In this document: piece by piece, positions 1-6,346 of the stretch | How the letters are laid out: each line of letters begins with the position of its first letter | How positions within the stretch are numbered: position 1 is the first letter of the stretch | Assembly (NCBI GenBank): GCA_023139225.1 | Contig: JAGLNZ010000591.1 | Location: 1 to 7,584, forward strand | Source: Desulfobacula sp. | GTDB taxonomy: Bacteria; Desulfobacterota; Desulfobacteria; Desulfobacterales; Desulfobacteraceae | Reading direction: 5' to 3' | Length of the DNA: 7,584 nt | Made by a program: the position numbers and the translations under genes | The notes under the pieces: model-generated | Told to the model about the DNA's origin: nothing | Databases searched by the model: none | The model's input: only the letters and a program-made list of their open reading frames with translations

Positions 1-2
1 CG

Positions 3-83
3 CTGGTTAACAAATTTGATGATTTCATAAAAAAAATGAATTTCGAAATGATTGTGTTGCAGACCAAGATATTTGAAGCTTAA
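3..83 (+). CDS. C-terminal tail of an upstream gene cut by the window edge (partial, unidentified)
   Basis: An open frame runs from the window edge to a TAA at 81-83, giving 26 residues that end in IVLQTKIFEA. The composition (Lys, Phe, Ile, Asp mixed, no low complexity) looks like the end of a real cytoplasmic protein. The same-strand MBL-fold gene starts about 50 bp later, as expected for an operon neighbour. The other two frames close early (TAA at 28-30 and at 7-9). The tail is too short to assign a family. It could also be chance, since 26 open codons in AT-rich DNA are only weak evidence. Confidence 0.45.
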   Translation: MVNKFDDFIKKMNFEMIVLQTKIFEA

Positions 84-88
84 AAAAA

Positions 89-101
89 ACCAATTATTGG
101 T
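89..101. repeat. 13-bp perfect palindrome upstream of the MBL-fold gene
   Basis: ACCAAT-T-ATTGGT is a perfect 6+1+6 inverted repeat just after the stop of the partial upstream gene and about 35 bp before the MBL start. It could be a small operator, or chance in an AT-rich spacer. It does not resemble the GGTC-N-GACC palindrome in front of dctP. No convincing promoter hexamers were found with it. Confidence 0.25.
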
Positions 102-135
102 GGACGAAGAATTTATGTTGTGATACAGGAGAATG

Positions 136-975
136 ATGGATATTAAATGCTGGGGTTCAAGAGGGTCTATATCTGTAGCAGGTAAGCAATATCTCAAGTA
201 TGGCGGGGATACGACCTGCATTGAAATTACTGCGAAAACAGGGGAAACGATTATCGTTGACGCAGGAACCGGTATCCGTGAACTCGGCAATTCCCTTATC
301 GAAAGAAATATTACCCGGTATCATCTTCTGTTTACCCACGCCCACTGGGATCATATTCTGGGAATTGCTTTTTTCAGACCATTTCTTTTCAGTAAGGTAA
401 AAACAATAGTCCAGGATCGAAAATTTTCAGGTATCAGCACTCAAAATGTGTTTAATAAGGTGATGCAACAGCCTTTTTTCCCAATCGGCTTAAAGGACTT
501 GAAAGCAGATATCAAATTTGAGAAAGCATTGAATACCATATTTAATATCGGGTCTGTAAAAATAGAAACCATTCCCATCAGCCATTCTGATGGCGGGCTG
601 GGGTATAAATTTGTTGAAGATAACAAATCATTTGTTTTTTTAACGGATAATGAGCTGGGTTTTGATCATCCGGGAAGCATGGGGTTTGATGCTTATCTGA
701 ATTTTTCGCGAAATGCGGATCTCTTGTTTCATGATGGAGAATACACCAAAGCTGAATATAAACGAAGGAAGAGTTGGGGGCATTCTTCGATTCAGGATGT
801 ATTGGACCTTGCATTAAAAGCCAATGTAAAAAGACTTGGGTTGTTTCATCTGAACCAGGATAGAACCGATGACCAGATGGATCAGGTTATTAGTGAGTGT
901 CAGGCGGATCTGAAAAAGAAAAAATTGTCCCTGGACTGTTTCGCTGTCCCCTGCAATATGGAAATTCATCTTTAA
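136..975 (+). CDS. MBL-fold metallo-hydrolase (phosphodiesterase/PhnP/RNase Z-like branch)
   Basis: This is a soluble cytoplasmic metal-dependent hydrolase of the metallo-beta-lactamase fold, 279 aa from the preferred start. With residues numbered from the ATG at 133, the N-terminus carries the WGSRGS motif (7-12) and YGGDTTC (23-29) found in the branch that includes cyclic-nucleotide phosphodiesterase-like and PhnP-like proteins. The metal ligands can be seen in order: HAHWDH (69-74), His151 in ISHSD, Asp172 in FLTDNE and His239 in LFHLNQ. His217 in WGHSS may also take part. The fold is complete, with no signal peptide or membrane segment. Two ATGs are adjacent (133 and 136). AGGAG at 127-131 leaves only one base before the first but four before the second, and the family usually starts M-x-I-x-x-WGSRGS, so 136 is preferred. 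The substrate is unknown. Family members act on phosphodiesters or other esters. It is probably co-transcribed with the ampG-like gene 28 bp downstream. Confidence 0.85.
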   Translation: MDIKCWGSRGSISVAGKQYLKYGGDTTCIEITAKTGETIIVDAGTGIRELGNSLIERNITRYHLLFTHAHWDHILGIAFFRPFLFSKVKTIVQDRKFSGISTQNVFNKVMQQPFFPIGLKDLKADIKFEKALNTIFNIGSVKIETIPISHSDGGLGYKFVEDNKSFVFLTDNELGFDHPGSMGFDAYLNFSRNADLLFHDGEYTKAEYKRRKSWGHSSIQDVLDLALKANVKRLGLFHLNQDRTDDQMDQVISECQADLKKKKLSLDCFAVPCNMEIHL

Positions 976-1003
976 TAAATGTGTCTGCATTTAAATTAAC
1001 CCC

Positions 1004-2293
1004 ATGAAACAGCCATCCAAATTCTCTTTTTTACAGATGATAAAAATCATGCTGTCATGGAAAATGATGGTCATGTTTTTTTTTGGGTTTTCGTCCGGGT
1101 TCCCGTATTACATCATAAAGGATGTATTAAAATTCTGGATGATGGATGCCAATGTGGATATCGCAAAAATCGGCCTGTTTGCTTTGGTCGGTATGCCATA
1201 TACATTAAAATTTGTATGGTCTCCAATGATGGATGGATTTGTTCCCCCGTTCCTGGGCCGGAGGAGGGGATGGATTCTTATGGCTCAGATCGGTTTGATG
1301 ATTACGATTGCCGTACTGGGGCAATTTGATCCAAAGCAGTCCCTTATGTGGATAGCCGTGTTTGCCCTGTGTCTGAATTTTTTCGGGGCCAGCCAGGACA
1401 TTGCTCTGGATGCATTCAGACGCGAATATCTGACAAGCGATGAGTTAGGATTTGGCACTGGTGTGTGGATGAATGCATGGCGTCTTGGAACCTTTGTTTC
1501 GGTCGGGCTTTCCGTTCTTGCTGATTTTAATTTCACATGGTCAACGATTTTTTTCATGCTGACGGCTGTTATGGGTGTGGGCATCATTACCACTCTTCTG
1601 GTCCCGGAGCCTGAGGTTGAAGATCCGCTTCCTGTGAATATGAAAGAAGCGGTTGCTGAACCGTTTATCGAATTTTTTCAAAGACGTCGCGCAATCTTGA
1701 TTTTATTGTTCATTCTGCTGTATAAAATCGGGGATAATATGGCAAGTACCATGACCATTCCCTATATTGTCCAAATGGGATTTACCAAGGCTCAATATTT
1801 TGTCATTGTAAAAGGGGTGGGTATGTTGGGGCTTTTTGGGGGCGTTCTTGTCGGCGGCTCGATCATGATTCGACTTGGTATAGCCAAGTCTCTCTATGTT
1901 TTTGGTATTCTCCAGGCAATTTCCACGGCTTTTTTTGCCGTGTTGAACATGATTGATCATGGGTCTTATTTCTGGATTGAGCACAGCCGGACTTTATTGG
2001 GCAGTATTGTTGCCTTTGAATTTTTTGCCACCGGTATGGGGCAAGCCGCATACGCAACCTATATGGCCATTCAGACCAATAAACGGTTTACAGCAACACA
2101 ATATGCCCTTTTAACCAGTCTTATGGGTGTCCCGGGAGTTTTTGCAGCATCGTTAACAGGATATATGTCCATATATCTGGGATGGAATATGTTTTACTAT
2201 TTGTGTGCGGTTGTCGCCATTCCGGGAATGCTGCTCTTGTTTAAAATTGCACCCTGGACTGCAAGCAATGAAGTGTTGGAAGAAGGGAGATAA
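1004..2293 (+). CDS. ampG: AmpG-family MFS permease (PAT family; putative muropeptide importer)
   Basis: Predicted inner-membrane transporter of the major facilitator superfamily, 429 aa, hydrophobic throughout with about 12 helices. Characterised AmpG imports GlcNAc-1,6-anhydroMurNAc peptides for cell-wall recycling and beta-lactamase induction. Signatures match AmpG as I recall it: GFSSGFPYY (28-36), IGLFALVGMPYTLKFVWSP (56-74), the loop PPFLGRRRGW (81-90), SQDIALDAFRREYL (130-143), the PEPE end of the first half (201-204), and LLYKIGDNMA (238-247) opening the second half. It is shorter than E. coli AmpG (about 490 aa), lacking extra C-terminal helices, so the muropeptide substrate is family inference. 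ATG 1004 is the only usable start, because TAA lies in frame at 992-994. No Shine-Dalgarno is visible before it, suggesting weak translation or coupling to the MBL gene ending 28 bp upstream. Its stop lies 2 bp from the convergent gntR stop. Confidence 0.82.
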   Translation: MKQPSKFSFLQMIKIMLSWKMMVMFFFGFSSGFPYYIIKDVLKFWMMDANVDIAKIGLFALVGMPYTLKFVWSPMMDGFVPPFLGRRRGWILMAQIGLMITIAVLGQFDPKQSLMWIAVFALCLNFFGASQDIALDAFRREYLTSDELGFGTGVWMNAWRLGTFVSVGLSVLADFNFTWSTIFFMLTAVMGVGIITTLLVPEPEVEDPLPVNMKEAVAEPFIEFFQRRRAILILLFILLYKIGDNMASTMTIPYIVQMGFTKAQYFVIVKGVGMLGLFGGVLVGGSIMIRLGIAKSLYVFGILQAISTAFFAVLNMIDHGSYFWIEHSRTLLGSIVAFEFFATGMGQAAYATYMAIQTNKRFTATQYALLTSLMGVPGVFAASLTGYMSIYLGWNMFYYLCAVVAIPGMLLLFKIAPWTASNEVLEEGR

Positions 2294-2295
2294 GG

Positions 2296-2985
2296 TTAAA
2301 ATATCTTTTCATGCGTACTCTGGTTAATAAAATCCCTCATTCCGATAATATAGTCTTCCATCAAAGCACGGGCTTTTTCGGGATTTTTATTCTCAATATT
2401 CTCGAGAATTTTTTTGTGGCTGACCAATGATTTTTGTTCAAAATCCACATCATGGAAATCTTTAAAATATTTTCGTAAAAGATCAATCAGACCGTTCATT
2501 AAAACTTCGAGAACCGGATTTTTAGAAGCTTTGGCAAGACCGAGGTGGAATTTGCTCCTGTTTGCCTGGAGCCATTGCGCATCTTGCTTTTTATCGGGGG
2601 GAATGACCAATAGTGATTTTAAATGTTTGATATCGGCAGTATCCGCATTGACGGCCGCCTGGGCAGTGGCATAGGTTTCCAGCAACAGCCGGATATCAAA
2701 TACATTGTCTTCAGTTACCTGACCTGCATCCACAAGCCCTTTTAAAGAATCGCTGATGGGTTTATGATAGCTTTTAGAGGCAAAAATTCCGCCCTTGGGG
2801 CCTTTTTTGATTGTCACAAGCCCTAAGCTTTCCAGGTTTCGTAAAGATTCCCTGATCACCGACCGGCTGACATCGTGCTGCTTGGCAAGATCCAGTTCTG
2901 CTAATAAGCGTTTACCCATTTTATACTCGCCATTTAAAATTTTTGACTTAATGTCATCGACTATTTTTTCAGATAATCTCTTCAT
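2296..2985 (-). CDS. GntR-family transcriptional regulator, FadR/FCD subgroup
   Basis: Predicted DNA-binding regulator of 229 aa, the usual FadR-subfamily length. Residues 1-70 form a winged helix-turn-helix: SEKIVDDIKSKILNGEY (5-21), then VSRSVIRESLRNLESLGLV (39-57) and the wing KKGPKGGIFA (60-69). Residues 90-220 form an all-helical FCD ligand domain, with DIRLLLE (97-103), FHLGLAKASKNP (146-157) and SHKKILENIENKNPEKAR (189-206). Two of the usual FCD metal ligands seem absent: the Asp four residues before His147 is Arg143, and the third His is Tyr212. His147 and His190 remain. It is the last gene of the TRAP/RdhA operon, 55 bp after the rdhA-like stop. FadR-type proteins commonly repress catabolic or uptake genes until a small acid binds. 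The palindrome at 7418-7434 is the likely target. The start has only a weak ribosome site (GGTG about 11 bases upstream). Confidence 0.9.
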   Translation of the reverse strand: MKRLSEKIVDDIKSKILNGEYKMGKRLLAELDLAKQHDVSRSVIRESLRNLESLGLVTIKKGPKGGIFASKSYHKPISDSLKGLVDAGQVTEDNVFDIRLLLETYATAQAAVNADTADIKHLKSLLVIPPDKKQDAQWLQANRSKFHLGLAKASKNPVLEVLMNGLIDLLRKYFKDFHDVDFEQKSLVSHKKILENIENKNPEKARALMEDYIIGMRDFINQSTHEKIF

Positions 2986-3040
2986 TTTTTATTTTGCACC
3001 ATATGTTTGTTTAATAGTGTTTAAATTTTATACCTTATAT
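2986..3040 (-). other. AT-rich spacer between the rdhA-like gene and gntR
   Basis: These 55 bp contain no hairpin terminator, so read-through from the rdhA-like gene into gntR is expected. A TATAAA-like stretch (3026-3031) could serve as the -10 box of a minor gntR promoter, but no convincing -35 partner was found. A lone AGGT half site occurs here without the inverted partner seen in front of dctP. Confidence 0.3.
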
Positions 3041-4459
3041 CTAATATACTTCATTTTTGTCCAGTTTTTTTCTGTAGTCCAGCCATGGTACAACTTTTCT
3101 GGGTCTCCATCTTTTCCCATAAAGAAAATTATCAATATGGGGAAAGACTATTTGTGCCACTTTTGATCGGGCGACAAATAGGCGGACAATTTTGTGCAAA
3201 AGGGTGTTGGGTCTTGAAAACGGGCAAATAGCCATACAGATGGAGCAATCGGTTCCAACCTTACTCCAATATCCATAACACGAATCTTCATCCAGTTTCC
3301 ATTTTGAATATCCATTATAGACAATCTTTTTTCCCTGGGGAATGGATTTTGACGGACAGGAGTCGGCACATTTTTTACAGGCCCGGCAGAATTCTTCAAC
3401 ACCCAGACAAATCGGTTTGTCAACCACCAGGGGCATGTCAGTCAGAACGGCAAAGATCCTGCACCTGGCACCCATATTCGGCGCGACAAGATAGCCTTGC
3501 CGCCCGACTTCTCCTAGTCCTGCATTAACTGCAAGAGGAGGTAAGGGGATATTGTAGTTTCGGGTATGCTCTGCAACACCCCTGTATCCCATGTATGAAA
3601 ACCACCTGGCAAGAAGGGTGCTTAAATATGCTCCTCTGGCATAAAGGTGGGCACTTTCGGCGACTGTTGGCGTGTGAGGAGCTGATATGACATGTCCATG
3701 ATTCATTTCAGTCAGAAAAACGACAGCATATGACGGCAGATCTTTAATTTCTTTTCCCCAGTCATCTTGTCTGTCATAGTGTATCTCTCCTCTGTGAGAG
3801 TAAACAAGATCCGGATCAACTTTACAGATACCCACCATGTCAGCCCCGATGTGAAGTGTTAAATGTTTAACAATATCGGCTGCTTTTTTGGCAGATAATT
3901 GCGCCCTTGGCACATCAGGCTCCGGATCATTAAAGGCATAATGTCCTAAAAATGGCGGAATATCAAAAGAAGCGTGCATCATGGCAATATTTGGCTGGTA
4001 TTCATTGTCAATACTTCCCGGGTTGCCGATAAAGCCTTTTTCCCTTCTTTTGGCGTCCAGGTCTTTTTTTTCAGGGTGCAGCTTTGAATAATAGGTGTCA
4101 TAAAGTTTTGAGCCTGGAATAAGGCTTCTGAACCGTGAGAAGACCGTATCCCTTTCATCGAATCTGACGGGGTTGCCTACCAGATATCCTTTTGCACCTT
4201 TTAAGGCTTTCTCATTGGGTCTGGCCGGGATGAAAAGACTTAAGCCAAAAATAAATCCAAGTATAAAAATGAGAATCACACCCATTTTGACAACCGGGAT
4301 AAAAAGCCCAATCCCCAATACAAGACAGATCAGCAAACCGGCAAGGCCATTTCGAACTGCACGGGCTTCCTGTTCTTTTTTAGATTCAAAGACAAAATAT
4401 AAACATGCTGCAATGGCGATCAAATCCGCTATCAATACTAAACCGGAAAGTATATTCAT
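3041..4459 (-). CDS. Membrane-anchored reductive dehalogenase (RdhA)-like corrinoid/Fe-S protein
   Basis: RdhA enzymes remove halogen from organohalides using a cobamide and two Fe-S clusters. With residues numbered from ATG 4459 (472 aa), three hydrophobic helices (about 5-24, 39-57, 59-78) come first, followed by the RdhA/QueG-type domain (about 180-415). It has NAGLGEVGRQGYLVAPNMGA (312-331) and LTDMPL, then one full ferredoxin motif CX2CX2CX3CP (Cys358, 361, 364, 368) and the truncated RdhA form CX10CX2CX3CP (Cys394, 405, 408, 412). Tyr273, Asn301 and Arg334 are candidate equivalents of PceA Tyr246/Asn272/Arg305, judged by spacing only. NAGLGE and the missing HEAT tail argue against QueG. 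There is no Tat signal and no separate rdhB. Positive charges (Lys27, Lys28, Arg33, Arg36, Arg80, Lys84, Lys87) predict a cytoplasmic catalytic domain. ATG 4459 has GGAG 12 bases upstream; GTG 4477, in frame, lacks a ribosome site. It follows dctM by 36 bp. Activity and substrate are unproven. Confidence 0.8.
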   Translation of the reverse strand: MNILSGLVLIADLIAIAACLYFVFESKKEQEARAVRNGLAGLLICLVLGIGLFIPVVKMGVILIFILGFIFGLSLFIPARPNEKALKGAKGYLVGNPVRFDERDTVFSRFRSLIPGSKLYDTYYSKLHPEKKDLDAKRREKGFIGNPGSIDNEYQPNIAMMHASFDIPPFLGHYAFNDPEPDVPRAQLSAKKAADIVKHLTLHIGADMVGICKVDPDLVYSHRGEIHYDRQDDWGKEIKDLPSYAVVFLTEMNHGHVISAPHTPTVAESAHLYARGAYLSTLLARWFSYMGYRGVAEHTRNYNIPLPPLAVNAGLGEVGRQGYLVAPNMGARCRIFAVLTDMPLVVDKPICLGVEEFCRACKKCADSCPSKSIPQGKKIVYNGYSKWKLDEDSCYGYWSKVGTDCSICMAICPFSRPNTLLHKIVRLFVARSKVAQIVFPHIDNFLYGKRWRPRKVVPWLDYRKKLDKNEVY

Positions 4460-4495
4460 AATAAAACCTGGCTCCACAACAAAATTTTCACTGCC

Positions 4496-5800
4496 TTAAC
4501 CCATCATCGTGTTCGGCAGGAATGTAACAATCTCTGGAAAAATTAAAAGGGTGATAATGCAAATAAACATGGCCACCCAGAAGGGCAGTATGCCTTTGAA
4601 CATGGTGGACATGGGAATGTCTTTTGCCACACCACTCAATACAAAGACATTAACGCCAACCGGTGGTGTGATCAGGCTCATTTCCATTGTCAGGGTAATG
4701 ATAATACCAAACCATATGGGATCAAATCCAAGGTTAATCACAATGGGAAAAACAATGGGTACGGCCAGGACCATGATGGATAACCCTTCCATAAAACAGC
4801 CCAGTACAATGAATCCCATAATAATGCAGGATATTACAAGATATTTGCCAAACCCTGCTTCAGCGATAGCAGATGCAAGCGTGGACGGGATCTGGCTTAG
4901 GGTCATGAAATACTGGAAAATCATGGCGCCGATGAGGATACCGAATATCATGGCAGTGGAAGAAGCAGCGTCTTTTAAGGATAAGGTAAGGGTTTTCCAG
5001 GTAAGGCGGCCCTTGAGCAGTGTAATCATGAATGCACCGAATGCACCGGCACCTGCGGCTTCTGTCGGTGTGAACCATCCCGTATAAAGACCCCCTATCA
5101 CAAGAAAGAATAAAAGAAAGATGGACCAGGTATTTTTCATGGAACCAATCTTTTCTTTCATTGTAAATTTGGGGCCCGGTCTTCCCATGTCAGGTTTTAT
5201 TTTTGTGATAATATAGATGGTAACAAGAAACATGAGGCAAAGCAGAATTCCGGGAATAATACCGGCGATAAAGAGTCTTCCCACACTCTGTTCAGTCAGA
5301 ATCCCATACAGAATCAGAACCGAGCTGGGTGGAATAAGAATCCCCAGGGTACCACCCGCTGCAATACATCCTGTGGCCAGCTTTTTAGAATAATTAAGTT
5401 TTTCCATTTCAGGCAGGGCAATCATTCCAAACATGGCAGCCGTTGCCAGAGATGACCCTGAAATTGCAGCAAACATCCCGCATGCACCAATGGTTGCCAT
5501 GGCAAGGCCACCCGGTAAAAATCCAATCCACTTGTATACGGTGTCATAAATTTCAGATCCAAGCTTGGAATGGGTTGCAAACTGTCCCATGAGCATGAAT
5601 AAAGGGATGACGCTTAATGTATAGTGTGCGGATGTCTGAAAGGGTTCAAGTCCGAGAATACCCAGTGCTGACTCAAAATTGCCAAGGATAAGGAACCCGA
5701 CGAACCCCACAGCTGCCATGGCAAACCCGATTTGCATCCTTAATGCCAAAAGGATAAATAGAACGCCAATTCCTAATACTCCAATAATGAGAGGATTCAT
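4496..5800 (-). CDS. dctM: TRAP transporter large permease subunit DctM
   Basis: The ion-coupled translocation subunit of a tripartite ATP-independent periplasmic transporter, 434 aa, the normal length, with about 12 hydrophobic helices in the inner membrane. Family signatures are intact: the N-terminal RMQIGFAMAAVGFVG (21-35), SVIPLFMLMGQFA (63-75), AAISGSSLATAAMFGMIALPEM (111-132), AGGTLGILIPPSS (148-160), the second-half GWFTPTEAAGAGAFGA and, near the C-terminus, TPPVGVNVFVLSG. These include the glycine- and serine-rich hairpins that form the Na+/substrate site in the family. Its start overlaps the dctQ stop by 4 bp (ATGA, 5797-5800), which indicates translational coupling and equal amounts of the two subunits. 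The rdhA-like gene follows with no terminator. Nothing looks truncated. The substrate is not readable from this subunit. Confidence 0.95.
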   Translation of the reverse strand: MNPLIIGVLGIGVLFILLALRMQIGFAMAAVGFVGFLILGNFESALGILGLEPFQTSAHYTLSVIPLFMLMGQFATHSKLGSEIYDTVYKWIGFLPGGLAMATIGACGMFAAISGSSLATAAMFGMIALPEMEKLNYSKKLATGCIAAGGTLGILIPPSSVLILYGILTEQSVGRLFIAGIIPGILLCLMFLVTIYIITKIKPDMGRPGPKFTMKEKIGSMKNTWSIFLLFFLVIGGLYTGWFTPTEAAGAGAFGAFMITLLKGRLTWKTLTLSLKDAASSTAMIFGILIGAMIFQYFMTLSQIPSTLASAIAEAGFGKYLVISCIIMGFIVLGCFMEGLSIMVLAVPIVFPIVINLGFDPIWFGIIITLTMEMSLITPPVGVNVFVLSGVAKDIPMSTMFKGILPFWVAMFICIITLLIFPEIVTFLPNTMMG

Positions 5801-6303
5801 GATCCGACTGCCTTAATTATGTTGATGATTGTTTTGCTGAATAATACCAGGGTCATGACCATGCATCCGAGACATGCAATAAAAATAAAAGGATATAATG
5901 GCAGATTCAAGTCCATTGTGACTTCACCATATCCTTTCATATTTACGGCATGGTTGAAAATGGAAACAGACATCAGCGCAAATATAATGGTACACAGGGC
6001 CTGTGTGAAAACATCCGCAACAGCTCTGACCTTAGGGCTGAACTTATCCATGACCAGTTCTACACGGATATGACCGTCATCCACTTCACATTGTGCCAGG
6101 GAACTAAAGACTATGATCACCATCATCAGTTCCGTAAGCTCTACAGAACCCAAGATGGATGCATTGGTAAAATTCCTTAAAAAAAGATCAACGGCGGTCA
6201 TGGCCATCAAAGCAAACAGCATAATCCATGATAGTTTGTCTATGAGTTTGACCAGTGGGTAGAGCCTTTTTTCAATCAGGAAATCAATTTTGAATTGTGT
6301 CAT
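5797..6303 (-). CDS. dctQ: TRAP transporter small permease subunit DctQ
   Basis: Small membrane subunit that pairs with DctM, 168 aa, typical length. Four hydrophobic segments are visible at about 25-42, 53-70, 95-117 and 136-158, and the N-terminus has no cleavable signal. The conserved loop DGHIRVELVMDKFSPKVR (76-93) between helices 2 and 3 is diagnostic of the DctQ family, as are VDLFLRNF (38-45) and SVELTELMMV (53-62). ATG 6303 is preceded by AAGGA with 8-base spacing, a good ribosome site. It lies 43 bp after dctP with no hairpin between, and overlaps dctM by 4 bp. Confidence 0.93.
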   Translation of the reverse strand: MTQFKIDFLIEKRLYPLVKLIDKLSWIMLFALMAMTAVDLFLRNFTNASILGSVELTELMMVIIVFSSLAQCEVDDGHIRVELVMDKFSPKVRAVADVFTQALCTIIFALMSVSIFNHAVNMKGYGEVTMDLNLPLYPFIFIACLGCMVMTLVLFSKTIINIIKAVGS

Positions 6304-6346
6304 TTTAAGAATCCTTGATGGAGATTAGTATCCAAAGAAATATTTA

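Noticed and set aside
1285..1593. 102-codon - strand frame inside the ampG-like gene
   Set aside because: It is a shadow of a strongly supported MFS gene with no recognisable motif.
2310..2335. CTGGTTAATAAAA at 2321 recurring as the complement near 7568-7580, with a similar CTGGTTAAC at the window start, as a dispersed repeat
   Set aside because: The match is only about 13 AT-rich bases, one copy is inside the gntR coding region, and flanking sequence is unrelated.
2795..3166. 123-codon + strand frame spanning the gntR start and the rdhA-like 3' end
   Set aside because: It is antisense to two well-supported genes and their spacer, and the Phe/Tyr-rich tail is just translated AT-rich spacer.
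4010..4060. KRR cluster (residues 137-139 of the RdhA-like protein) as a twin-arginine signal
   Set aside because: It lies well after the three membrane helices, has no following hydrophobic h-region and is not N-terminal.
3041..4459. Assignment as epoxyqueuosine reductase QueG
   Set aside because: The second Fe-S motif has the spacing of RdhA, the NAGLGE signature matches RdhA, there is no C-terminal HEAT-like region, and QueG has no membrane helices or TRAP context.
4509..5087. 192-codon open frame on the + strand
   Set aside because: It lies entirely opposite dctM, is unusually rich in Met, Ile and Pro as expected for the antisense of a membrane protein, and shows no domain or ribosome site.
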